From contig JACEEZ010005937.1 of NCBI GenBank assembly GCA_016584305.1, positions 95,940 through 159,939 of the forward strand: a DNA stretch of 64,000 nt, given 5' to 3'. The notes under the pieces were generated by a model. That model saw only the letters and a list, made by a program, of their open reading frames with translations. It did not search any database and had not been told where the DNA came from. Below, one piece after another: positions 12,866 to 26,873 of the stretch. Position numbers and translations under genes: made by a program. Each line of letters opens with the position of its first letter. The first letter of the stretch is position 1. The DNA comes from Chionoecetes opilio. Its lineage: Eukaryota; Arthropoda; Malacostraca; Decapoda; Majidae.

Positions 12866-14227
12866 TTCAAGCTATACGTTACGTTTGTCGACCTTTCACA
12901 GGCGTATGATAAGGTGCCACGCGATGTTTTGTTTGGTGTTTTAAAGCGTATTGAATGCGGTGCTACCATGTTGTTGGCCTTAGCTGCTATGTACAGGCTT
13001 ACGCACTCTGTTATTGGCTCCGCAATTGTCTCAGCTACTGTAGGCGTGCGTCAGGGATCTCCGACATCATGTTTATTATTCATAATATTTGTGAATGATT
13101 TTATTAGATTAATCAAGCAGAACTGTGACATGGATGGCTTCCTGGCATGGTTGCATGTACTCGTCCTCATGGATGATACTGTGCTCTTATCCACAAGTAG
13201 AGAAAATATGATACATAAAATTAGACTTCTGAATCAGTTTTGTACGTCACATAGGATGAAAATCAACAGGAGCAAGACTACATTTTTCGTGGTCAATGGG
13301 AATGATGCAGACAGGGAAGCCATGCACGTCGATGATGTAAGTGTGAGTGCGTGCGAGCATTATATATATTTAGGCAGCCCCTTTGCTGCCGATGGTTCAA
13401 CAAGTACAGCCATTAAGCTGCACGCACAGAGTAAGATGTGTCACGCACTTAAGTTTATATCTTTTATCAGTAAAAATAATGATATTCCTTTCTTTGTCAA
13501 GTGTAAAGTGTTTCAAGCGGCCTTCATGTCGACTATTTTATACGGGTGTGAATCTTGGTTGAATGGCGATATGAAACCTGTCAACAAATTATACATGTGG
13601 TGTATCAAGCAGTTGTTGGGTGTTAGGAAGACAAGATGTAACGAGCTGTGTTTAGCGGAGCTCGGCTATCCCCCTTTACGTGCTCTCATCCTGGCTAAAC
13701 AACGCAAGTTTTTCAGTGAAATGTGGAGAGAGAGAAGGGGAATGGCTGACGATCCTCTGGTCCATGCCATGCATATCACGCTCAGTCACGCCTGTCATAC
13801 CTCACGCTATATTAGAGACATTCTCAACAACGAAAGGGACGATGTGCATATTGCCATGGAAGAAATGAAAGCAAAAATATTAACATCACAGTCGAATAGA
13901 GTGCAACTATATTCATCGATTAACCCTGACCTTTCTGTACATGAAATATATAGATCAAAAGTAAAAGTTAATGAAACAGAAAGAATCTCATGGACTCGCT
14001 TTAGAGTGAGTGCGCACTCTCTCGCTGTTGAGGAGGGGCGATGGAATCGGCGAGGCAGAGGTCGTCTGCCACTAGAAGAACGTCTGTGTTCCTGTGGACA
14101 CATTCAAACTGAGCAACTTGTTGTAAGGGATTGCGTTAGAACATCAAATATACGCCAACAATTTGATGTGTCGACGTTTGAAAACTTAATGCTGGAGAGG
14201 AATGCCATTTGTAAACTTTACTGTTAA
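12866..14227 (+). CDS. Partial reverse transcriptase of LINE family E, open frame
   Basis: An uninterrupted frame of about 450 codons ending TAA at 14227. The in-frame ATG at 12842 lies in a TG repeat and is not the true start; the element is 5'-truncated inside the RT. Order: V-D-L-S-Q-A-Y-D-K-V-P-R (fingers), V-G-V-R-Q-G-S-P-T-S-C-L-L-F, then L-V-L-M-D-D-T-V-L-L at the catalytic site (MDD instead of the usual Y/F-A-D-D), L-G-S-P-F-A-A-D-G, L-Y-G-C-E-S-W-L, and a C-terminal module with a C-x-C-G...C zinc-knuckle-like motif. As I recall, MDDT is normal for this family in invertebrates, so it is probably not a lesion. No frameshift was seen, which suggests a recent insertion. Confidence 0.85.
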   Translation, partial: FKLYVTFVDLSQAYDKVPRDVLFGVLKRIECGATMLLALAAMYRLTHSVIGSAIVSATVGVRQGSPTSCLLFIIFVNDFIRLIKQNCDMDGFLAWLHVLVLMDDTVLLSTSRENMIHKIRLLNQFCTSHRMKINRSKTTFFVVNGNDADREAMHVDDVSVSACEHYIYLGSPFAADGSTSTAIKLHAQSKMCHALKFISFISKNNDIPFFVKCKVFQAAFMSTILYGCESWLNGDMKPVNKLYMWCIKQLLGVRKTRCNELCLAELGYPPLRALILAKQRKFFSEMWRERRGMADDPLVHAMHITLSHACHTSRYIRDILNNERDDVHIAMEEMKAKILTSQSNRVQLYSSINPDLSVHEIYRSKVKVNETERISWTRFRVSAHSLAVEEGRWNRRGRGRLPLEERLCSCGHIQTEQLVVRDCVRTSNIRQQFDVSTFENLMLERNAICKLYC

Positions 14228-14322
14228 AACACTTTTGTGGACCATTTAACTGATTATGTATGGTTGCACAAGCTTTGTAAATTGTGGTCAATAAATTATC
14301 TATCTATCTATCTATCTGTCTG
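12866..14322 (+). mobile_element. LINE family E, 5'-truncated, with (TATC)n tail
   Basis: Contains the RT fragment above, a short 3' UTR, AATAAA at 14290-14295, and a 3' tail of tatc repeats (14297-14320). The 5' junction is directly in a TG-rich stretch (12841-12862). Clade assignment is open (RTE-like or another non-LTR group). Confidence 0.8.
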
Positions 14323-14427
14323 TGTGTGTGTGTGTTGGTGTTGTGTGGGTTGGGGTGTGTGTGTGTTTTTGTGTGTGTGTGGTGTGTGTGTGTGTGTGTG
14401 TGTGTGTGGTGTGGTGTGTGTGGGTTG

Positions 14428-14458
<31 letters not shown>

Positions 14459-14462
14459 GTGT
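14321..14462. repeat. Impure (GT)n
   Basis: GT with GGTGTGG steps between the LINE-E tail and the GTGC array. Confidence 0.93.
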
Positions 14463-14830
<368 letters not shown>

Positions 14831-14845
14831 GGGTGGGTGGTGGGT

Positions 14846-14889
<44 letters not shown>
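14846..14889. repeat. (GT)n at SINE S2 end
   Basis: Pure GT directly at the 3' terminus of the minus-strand SINE S2. Confidence 0.95.
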
Positions 14890-14893
<4 letters not shown>

Positions 14894-15078
14894 CACACAT
14901 GGTCTTGTCCACGCGAGTCGGACTCTCGATCGCCAGTTTCACACTCCCAGTGCGAGATTAGAGCTCATTATTACCGATCTTTGTTAGTGAAAAATCCCCA
15001 GGAGCAGTGAGGATTCGAACCGGATACCACAAAATGTCAGGCCAGCGCGCTAAAACATGACCATCGTGCCAGTCATCG
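14890..15078 (-). mobile_element. tRNA-derived SINE, family S2 (copy 2, short)
   Basis: The minus-strand read has box B ggttcgaatcc, then tttttcactaacaaagatcg and the 3' end gacaagaccatgtg. The middle segment present in copies 1 and 3 is deleted. Confidence 0.75.
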
Positions 15079-15128
15079 TGTGTGTGTAGTATTAAATATA
15101 AAATTTATTAATAATTATAAATTTATGT

Positions 15129-15350
<222 letters not shown>

Positions 15351-15425
15351 TGTAGACACATACGTTTACAGAAAGAAAAACACAAAAGAAAGAAAAATTA
15401 ATGATTCAGGTATATAGTAAATGCA

Positions 15426-15741
<316 letters not shown>

Positions 15742-16847
15742 AATAAAGTCTTCACTCCATATTTGACGAACTCAAGTGGATTTTTGACCAACTCAGAACA
15801 CTGGGGCGGCAACCCTCCCCCCTCCCGTTCAAGCCATCTCTGATGTTCTGATCCCAGACATTCCCAGATATCCCAGACATTAGGAAGGAGACAGTCCTTC
15901 CTAATTATTTTCTTAACATTCTATCCTCCTCCAGAGCCCCCGCCGTGCCTTTCTTCTTTGCCCAGACTCCCCAGAGGGCGTGAGACGTTACCTCCATCCA
16001 CGTCCCAACACCCTGCCACACACGTTCCCTCTTATCCCTTACGGTCACTCTCACTACCTTCTCTCATAGCCTAAAGTCCTCTCACTGGAGTCATCGGCGC
16101 TCTTGTCGTCCAAGCTTTCAGACTACACCCGTCCCCCTCAGCTCAAGAGTTGCCTTCAGCCCCCATCCCCTCCGCCCACCAGCTATCAGACGCCCGCACT
16201 TGACAACGTTCATTAAGGTGTTGACAGTCCACAACACTTACTCGAGGCGCTTGAGACTCTTCACTGAACAAAACACTCTTCATATATACTCCTCGTTCCA
16301 TCTTTTTTTACCTCCTTCTATATCTCGAGATCACAGAACTTTGAGCCCATCACCTTCCTTTCTCCTCCCGCCACGCAGTCTCCTCTTGAATATAATTCGG
16401 CTTATTACAGGACGCTGCCGGCCATGACCCCTCCTGCTTCACCACGATGTCTGATCCCTGACGGTGTTGACCACGTTGTAGACAAATCTGACGATCACGA
16501 CATCATCTGAATTATTATAAGAATAGGCAATAGGACAATAGGACAATAGGGTTCTTGAAGAAAATCAACGACAGAATAGCATCACGCAACACTCGCAACA
16601 GTATGCAACGCTGTTATGAAGTGGCTGGTTGTACTAACAAGGGGAGCAGACATCCAGTCATGATATATACAACTATGATTCATTGCAAGATTATGGATTA
16701 AGACAAAATAACCCAATATCCAGTGAAATGGAAGGCGATAGGCCATGTCAGGAGAGGGAATATCTCAGAATATGTGATGACATATGCACAATCGTGCATA
16801 CATGATCGTCTGTAAACGGTACACATAACAATATATATATATATATA
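15742..16847. other. Unclassified DNA, CT-rich in part
   Basis: No gene recognised. 15800-16460 is pyrimidine-rich with many TCC/CCC runs and short stop-broken frames; 16500-16830 is ordinary AT-rich sequence. Confidence 0.45.
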
Positions 16848-17776
16848 CTAGCCGCAAAGCCGCCCTCCGGGCGGACTTTTTGGCTAGCTCCTGCGGAGGG
16901 CTATTGGTGGGCCTTCGGCCCACCACCTGTGTTTGGTGGGCCGAAGGCCCACCAAACATGGACTCTCCAGATAGCCCCTTCTAACTTTCCTGAAATCATG
17001 GATGTAGAAATGTATGTATTCCCCCCACCCATTCACTCACCCATTACCCATCACCCCCCACCCATTCACTCACCCATTACCCATCACCCCCCACCCATTC
17101 ACTGACCCATTACCCATCACCCCCCACCCATTCACTCACCCATTACCCATCACCCCCCACCCATTCACTCACCCATTACCCATCACCACACACCCATTCA
17201 CTCACCCATTACCCATCACCCCCCACCCATTCACTCACCCATTACCCATCACCTCCCACCCATTCACTCACCCATTACCCATCACCACACACCCATTCAC
17301 TCACCCATTACCCATCACCCCCCACCTATTTCCTCACCCATCACCCATCACCCCCCACCCATTCACTCACCCATTACCCATCACCTCCCACCCATTCACT
17401 CACCCATTACCCATCACCACACACCCATTCACTCACCCATTACCCATCACCCCCCACATATTCCCTCACCCATCACCCATCACCCCCAACCCATCACCCC
17501 CACCCATTCACTCACCCATCACCCCACACCCATTACCCATCACCCCACCCATTAACTCACCCATTACCCATCACCCTACATCAAGGCTTCCTCAATTCTC
17601 GCAACCCACTTTTGTTTTCACAATTATCGCTAATAGGCTGCTAAAAAAAAAAAAAAAAAAGTGATCGGATCATCTCATAAGTGGGCTTATGACCTTTCCC
17701 TGGTCAACCTGATTCCAAAAATGTGCCATATGAGGTGTTTGCGCCACGGGGGGCGGAACCTATACCACACACACAC

Positions 17777-17815
<39 letters not shown>

Positions 17816-17837
17816 CACTTTCGCTTATATTATTATA
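16848..17837 (-). mobile_element. Helitron-like composite repeat R, unit 1
   Basis: Read on the minus strand the 3' end is a hairpin (ccgcccggagggcgg) about 7 nt before CTAG, followed by T, as in Helitron 3' termini. The plus strand starts ctagccgcaaagccgcc at 16848. Inside are a second hairpin pair (ggtgggcc/ggcccacc), a 33-bp minisatellite at 17025-17570 (cccattcactcacccattac core, about 16 copies), a conserved block ending in poly(A) (17642-17660), a block with atgtgccatatgaggtg, and a CA/GACA microsatellite. The 216-codon Pro/His/Thr frame is the minisatellite (11 residues per 33 bp), not a gene. Confidence 0.68.
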
Positions 17838-18447
17838 CTAGCCGCAAAGCCGCCCTCCGGGCGGACTTTTTGGCTAGCTCCTGCGGAGGGCTATTAGTGG
17901 TGGGCCTTTGGCCCACCACCTGTGTTTGGTGGGCCTTTGGCCCACCAAACACGGACTCTCCAGATAGCCCCTTCTAACTTTCCTGAAATCACGGATGTAG
18001 AAATGTATGTATTCCCCCCACCCATTCACTCACCCATTACCCATCACCCCCCACCCATTCACTCACCCATTACCCATCATCCCCCACCCATTCACTCACC
18101 CATTACCCATCACCCCCCACCTATTCCCTCACCCATCACCCATCATCCCCAACCCATCACCCCCCACCCACCCATTACCCATCACCCTACATCAAGGTTT
18201 CCTCAATTCTCGCAACCAACTTTTTTTTCACAATTATCGCTAATAGGCTGCTAAAAAAAAAAAAAAAAAAGGTGATCGGATCATCTCATAATTGGGCTTA
18301 AAACCTTCCCCTGGTCAACCCGGTTCCAAATATGTGACATATGAGGTGATTGCGCCACGGGGGCGGAACCTATACCAGACACACACACACACACACACAC
18401 ACACAGAAGACAGGGCAGACAGACAGACAGACACACTTTCGCTTATA
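17838..18447 (-). mobile_element. Helitron-like composite repeat R, unit 2
   Basis: Same order as unit 1: ctagccgcaaagcc hairpin end at 17838, shorter minisatellite (18018-18180), poly(A) block (18252-18271), CA/GACA microsatellite, and the end motif ctttcgcttatat. Directly tandem to unit 1. Confidence 0.68.
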
Positions 18448-19647
18448 TTACCATTACCCATCACCCCCCACCTATTCCCTCACCATCACCATCACCCCCA
18501 ACCATCACCCCCACCCATTCACTCACCCATCACCCACACCCATACCATCACCCCACCCATTCACTCACCATTACCCATCACCCTACATCAAGGTTTCCTC
18601 AATTCTCGCAACCACTTTTTTTTCACAATTATCGCTAATAGGCTGCTAAAAAAAAAAAAAAAAAAAGGATCGGATCATCTCATAATGGGCTTAAACCTTC
18701 CCCTGGTCAACCGTTCCAAAAATGTGCCATATGAGGTGTTGCGCCACGGGGGGCGGAACCTATACCAACACACACACACACACACAACACACACACACAG
18801 ACAACAACAGACAGACAGACAGACACACTTTCGCTTATATTTACCATACCATTACCCATACCCCCCACCTATTCCCTCACCCATCACCCATCACCCCAAC
18901 CCATCACCCCCACCCATTCACTCACCCACACCCCACCCACCCACCAACCCATTACCCATCACCCCACCCATTCACCTCACCCATTACCCATCACCCTACA
19001 TCAAGGTTCCTCAATTCTCGCAACCCACTTTTTTTCACAATTATCGCTAATAGGCTGCTAAAAAAAAAAAAAAAAAGTGATCGGATCTCTCATAAGTGGG
19101 CTTAGACCTTCCCCTGGTCAACCTGATTCCAAAAATGTGCCATATGAGGTGTTTGCGCCACGGGGGGCGGAACCTATACCACACACACACAACACACACA
19201 CACACACACACACACAACACACACACACACAGACAGACAGACAGACACACTTTCGCTTATATTTACCATTACCCATTACCCATTACCCCCCACCTATTCC
19301 CTCACCCATCACCCATCACCCCCAACCCATCACCCCCCACCCATTCACTCACCCATCACCCCACACCCATTACCCATCACCCCACACCCATTACCCATCA
19401 CCCCACACCCATTACCCATCACCCCACCCATTCACTCACCCATTACCCATCACCCTACATCAAGGTTTCCTCAATTCTCGCAACCCACTTTTGTTTTCAC
19501 AATTCTCGCTAATAGGCTGCTAAAAAAAAGAAAAAAAAAAAAAGTGATCAGATCATCTCATAAGTGGGCTTATGACCTTCCCCTGGTCAACCTGATTCCA
19601 AAAATGTGCCATATGAGGTGTTTGCGCCATGGGGGGCGGAACCTATA

Positions 19648-19706
<59 letters not shown>

Positions 19707-19742
19707 GACAGACAGACACACTTTCGCTTATATTATTATAGA
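18448..19742 (-). mobile_element. Helitron-like repeat R, three partial tandem units
   Basis: Units at about 18448-18840, 18841-19261 and 19262-19742 each repeat minisatellite, poly(A) block, conserved block and CA/GACA microsatellite but lack the ctagccg hairpin end, so this is an internal tandem expansion. The last ends tattattataga, which on the minus strand is a TCTATAATAATATAAGCG 5' terminus. Confidence 0.65.
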
Positions 19743-19750
19743 AGATATAT

Positions 19751-19814
<64 letters not shown>
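19743..19814. repeat. (TA)n microsatellite
   Basis: TA array directly at the terminus of the R array. Confidence 0.97.
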
Positions 19815-19818
<4 letters not shown>

Positions 19819-20227
19819 ATAAATTAGCAGTATCATGCTAATGCTATACGCGGTGGCAATGATTTTAATTAGTCATGTATGCCTAAATAATCACTGACCA
19901 GTCTTGGTATGGGATGAAGATTCACTGTATACGCAAAAACATGAATACTTTATGTGCTTCAAACGTAAATGGCACACATGCAAGGATTTCCATAAGTTAG
20001 TATAGGCCATACTGGCGTGCAGATTGATAGAGCTTGCATAAGAGTAAAGGACAAACATTTCTCTGGATGTAGTAGTTGGCAGTATAGTGTGTTTATCTAG
20101 TTTGTTGTTGGCAGCGTATATAGGAGATCAGAGCGAGGAAGATGAGGTACGTGCGAGGGTGTTCAGGTTCTGATCTAGACATCTTGAAAGAAGCGTTCCT
20201 TGTAGGAAGTGTGTATACATATGGTAT
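19815..20227. other. Unclassified DNA
   Basis: Ordinary-complexity sequence with no recognised gene or repeat. Confidence 0.5.
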
Positions 20228-20487
20228 GCGTTTTTCACCCATGGTCTTGTCCACGTGAGTCGGACTCGCGATCGCCAGTTTCACCTCCTCCCAGTGCGAG
20301 CTTGGAGCTCATTATTACCGATCTTTGGGTAATGCTAGGACCTCACACACCACACACACATATCCCATTGCTCAAGTGGGACAGTAACCGCCCGAATTTG
20401 TCAGTGAAAAATCCCGGGAGCAGTGAGGATTCGAACCAATCTACCACATAATCGCAGGCCAGCGCGCTATTCACTTGACCAGCGTGG
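20228..20487 (-). mobile_element. tRNA-derived SINE, family S2 (copy 3)
   Basis: Full-length minus-strand copy: box A (ggtcaagtgaatagcgcgct), box B (ggttcgaatcc), body with taataatgagctccaagc, 3' end gacaagaccatgggtgaaaa. The 5' side abuts a GT/TA microsatellite. Confidence 0.82.
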
Positions 20488-20620
<133 letters not shown>

Positions 20621-20637
20621 ATTTGTGCCAGAGAGAG

Positions 20638-22055
<1,418 letters not shown>

Positions 22056-22056
22056 A

Positions 22057-22587
<531 letters not shown>

Positions 22588-23913
22588 GTATATATAAGAC
22601 GAAGATAACACTGCAACGGTAAGATATTGGTAGTATTGGTAACAATTCAGCGACGGGATGAGTTCCTCAGGTTGATGATAATACTGCATCGGAAGAATGA
22701 AAATGCTTTGTATTGTATTTAGTGCTGTACAATCAGGAAAAAAAGCATATTATGTGAAAGTGATACAGCAGCGTCATTTGTTGGTAACATTGAAGTGGTT
22801 TAGAGATGCGACCTGGCAGGGGCGTGTATATAATCTTGAAACATTGGTGGCCTAGCCCACCCTATATAGATATCTTCAGATTTTTACCGGATAATTTTCA
22901 ATTTATTTTAGAGTATAATGAATATAAGATGTGAGACACTATGCTCTACCAAAAAGATCTGGTCATTTGCTTAGGCTAACTTTCGTAACATGAAAAAAAC
23001 AATCAAAACAATCTGAGTTGGGATTCTACCTCGTCATTATATTTATTTTCATCAGCAGGAGTAAAACCCTTAGAAAAAAAAGAGAGCTTTGGCGTGATGA
23101 AGCAATCATATAAATTCTAAATAAATTGTCATATCAATTTTAAATGACCATGCGTTCAATACTAATATGTGAGCAACACTGGTCAAAAACTGCTGCTTCT
23201 ATTTTGTGACAAATAAAGGCTCTTTTTGAACTGTGTTAACTCTGTCTTGTCCTTCTGACATTCTCTTCTTCACCTCTCCAGAAGGTCTTTTGGTGTTTCA
23301 TCTGTCTGTTGCACTCATCATCTCATCTGTTCACTACTCCTGTTCTCTCTACCTCTCTATTGTCCTGCTCATAATAAAATATGCAATCAGTATATGCCAA
23401 GCAACATGTAACCAAATCTCTCATTTCTTACTATAATTGTGTGTTGGCCACAGTCAGAGGTATTCTTATTCATGAAGAAGAAAAAACTTATTTGAGATCC
23501 GTGGCTATTCGTGAACCATTCGGGGCTACAGCCCCCAATACCCAGGCCTAACTATGCCAATGGATACGGGTAAAGGGTTAGCGTTGGTGTGGTTTTTGGT
23601 AACATTCTAGTCGTACAAACCTAATGTGAACGACGATGGTGACGTAATTGACGGAGGAGAAAATTTTTTAGCGTTGCTTATACTACAACTTCTGGAAGAT
23701 TGCGTGTGATTCACGGCAACTAAGCAGCAGGGAGAGAATAAGTCAGATGCTTGCATCACTGTAACGGCGTTAAAAGTACTTAGTATGTTAATAAACTGCA
23801 GCCGAGAGAAAAGCATGTTTAGCAAAGTGGTAAATGCAGCAGAAATTATAACTTATTTCTTGTACCACCTTAAATAGTTTGAATGAAGACCATTTCAGGT
23901 TTGTCTTACACTG
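22588..23913. other. Unclassified AT-rich DNA
   Basis: No gene recognised. Open frames of 67-72 codons (23233-23436, 23607-23825) have no domain. Confidence 0.5.
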
Positions 23914-24956
23914 ATTCGTGTCCTGGTGGAACGCCGACATGAATTTCGACAGGGGATGCTTGAAGCTTATGTTGATCTCAAGAAGGCGTTTGACTCGGCG
24001 CATCGTGAGTCACTCTGCTCTTCTACGACTTCGTGGGATTCCTGCAAGGACTATTGGTTTGATGACTGGTCTTTACTCTGGGATTGAGTGTGCTGTGAAG
24101 TGTGGGGGAGGTGTATCCAGCTTTTTCCCTGTGAATACAGGAGTGAGGCAAGTGTGTGTCCCTGCCCAATACTTTTTCAACACTCGTATGGACTGGGTAT
24201 TCCAAAGTTGTATATCTAAGTGATTGTGAAACATCCCTCGGCAACACAAAGATCACTAATCTTGGTTTTGCCGATGAATCAGTAATCTTTGCTGAGACCC
24301 TGGTGATGGCTCTCGAGGCGCTGCACGAGGAGGCAAAGTTTTTGGGACTTGAGGTTTCCAGGCTCAAGATCAAGATCCAGGTGTTTGAAGGCTTACTAGA
24401 TGAAACAGTACAGTTTGTTCATGCGTGCTGCGAGGACATTAAGCTCTTGGAAAGTTTTACATACCTTGATAGTGCAGTTCATAATGACGGCGGGTCACGT
24501 CAAGAAGTCTTATAGCGGATTGGCATAGCCCACGGTGTTATAGACTCACTCAGCACGAGTATTTGGCGTTGTCTGTACCTGTGCAGAAGGACAAATATCC
24601 GGATCTTCAAGTTTCGTGTGATCCCTATCTTACTTTATGGTTGTGAGACATGGACACTAAATAGCGACTTGAATAGGCGATTCGAGGTCTTTGGTAATAT
24701 GTGCCTTTGCAGAATCATGGGGTATCGCTGGGATGATTACGTGTCATATCAGCGATTGCACGGTGAGACTGAATCGAGGCCTATTACCTGCATAGTTCGT
24801 CAGCGCCAGCTTCGGCTATATATGGGCATGTGGCACGCTAGCCTGAAACCGATCCTTCTCATCGGGTTGTCTCTGCATGAGACGAACCGGCCTGGAGGAG
24901 GCCAAGGGGAAGCCGACAAGGCTCGTGGCTAGGGCAAGTTGATGTTCCCTGTCGAG
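23914..24956 (+). mobile_element. LINE family D (RTE-like), left part of a split copy
   Basis: Translates in several frames to the RT of family D: Y-V-D-L-K-K-A-F-D-S, then L-G-F-A-D-E-S-V-I-F-A-E where the catalytic F-A-D-D has become F-A-D-E, then Y-G-C-E-T-W-T-L-N-S-D-L and M-G-Y-R-W-D-D-Y-V. Frameshifts at about 24030, 24200 and 24510. It ends at tgatgttccctgtcgaga, exactly where the fragment at 31465 resumes relative to the intact copy at 41505-43392. Confidence 0.85.
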
Positions 24957-26873
24957 ATCTTTAATTTTCTTTTTATACATCACAAAGGACTGGCCAAGGG
25001 CAAACCAAAAAATTACATAAAGCCGGCTTAGATGTCAGTCTCTATAAGGGAGACAGTAAGAGAATATAAAAAGAAGGAGTGGGCCAATTTAGTTCGGGAG
25101 GTGTCTTGTTGCTCCTCTCTTGAAAACATTTAAGTCGTAGACAGGAGGAAAAATAGAAAAAGAAAGAGATTTCCAGAGTTTGCCATGCAGTGAAGGGGAT
25201 GAAAGAGTGAATATACTGGTTAATTATTACATTAGAGAGATGGACAGAATAGGGATGAGAATGAGTAGAAAGTCTTGTGCAGCGAGGCCGCGGGAGGGGG
25301 GAAGCATGCAGTTAGCAAGTTCAGAAGAGCAGTGAGCATGAAAGTAACGGTAGAAGATTATCAATAGCTTGCCAATTATTGGCAAGCTATTGCCAATAGC
25401 AAAAGGAAGCAATATTGCGGCGGTGGTTTAAAGATTGAAGACAGTCAGTCAGAGGAGAGGAGTTGATAGACGAAAAGCTTTTGACTCAACCCTGTTTAGA
25501 AGGGCTGTATGAGTGGAACCCCCCCAAACATGGGAGGTGTACTGCATACATGGACGGACAAGATAAGGCCCCTGTACAGAGGAGGCAACTGGGACGGAGA
25601 AAAGAATGGACGCAGACGCCACAGAACACCTAACTTCATATAAGCTGTTTTTGCAAGAGACCAGATGTGAGATTTACAGTTCAGATTTTTAGTAAATCAT
25701 ACTCCTGGTATGTTCATTGTAGAAGAGGGAAACAGCTGAGCGTCGGTGAAGAAGAGGGGATAGTTGTCTGGTAGTTTATGTCGAGTTGATAGGTGAAGAT
25801 ATTGGGTTTTTGAGGCATTGAACAAAAAAAAGGTTTGCGTTACCCCAATCAGAAATTATAGAAAGATCAGAAGTCAGGCGCTCTGTGGCGTCCCTCCGTG
25901 AATCACTTAGTTCCTGTTGAGTTAGACGTCTAATGAATGACGTTGAAAAACGCAGGGTAGAATCATCAGCGTAGGAGTGGATAGGGCATTGAGTTAGACC
26001 TAGGTCATTAATAAATAATAGAAAGAGAACGGGTGATAGGACAAAACCCTGAGGAACACCACTATTGATAGACTTAGAAGAAGAACATTGACCGTCTACA
26101 GTAGTTGCAATATAACGGTTAGAAAGGAAACTTAAGATAAATGTGCAGAGAGAAGGATATCAACTGAATTAGAGTTGTTTATAAATTAAAGATTTGAGCC
26201 AAACTCTATCAAAAGCTTTTAATATATCAAGCAAGGGCAACAGCAAAAGTTTAACCGAAACCCCTAAAGGAGGATGACCAATATTCAGTTAGGAAAACTA
26301 GAAGATCGTCAGTAGATCGCCCTGTACGGAAATCGTACTGACGATTAGATAGAAGATTGTGAACAGATAGATGCTTAAGAATCTTCTTTTTAGGTATATT
26401 TTCAAAAGCTTTAGAAAGGCAGGAAGTCAAAGCTAAAGGACGGTAGTTTGTAGGATTATAACGGTCACCCTTCTTAGGAACAGGTTAAATGTGAGCAAAC
26501 TTCCATCAAGAAGGAAAGGCGGACGTAAATAGACAGAGACGGAAAAGTTTGACCAGGCAGGGTGCAAGCACAGCATCACAGTTTTTGAGAACAATAGGAG
26601 GGACTCCGTCAGGACCGTAAGCTTTCCGAGGATCTAGGCCATAAAGGGCAAGGAAAACATCATTACGAAGGATCTTAATACTAGGCATAATATAGTTAGA
26701 GGTAGAAGGAGAAGGAGGAACAAGGCCTGCATCGACCAGAATGGAATTTTTAGCAAATGTTTGAGCAAAGAGTTCCGCTTTATAAATAGATGAGACAGCT
26801 GTGGAGCCATCTAGGTGAAGCATAGAAGGGAAAGATGCAGAAGTAAAATTGTTAGAGATGCTATTAGCTAGAA

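Noticed and set aside
17014..17664. 216-codon Pro/His/Thr repeat protein
   Set aside because: It is the 33-bp minisatellite of the Helitron-like repeat, 11 residues per unit; it ends in poly(A)-encoded lysines.
16848..19742. CRISPR-like array
   Set aside because: The 33-bp repeats are contiguous without unique spacers, and the genome is eukaryotic; this is a minisatellite.
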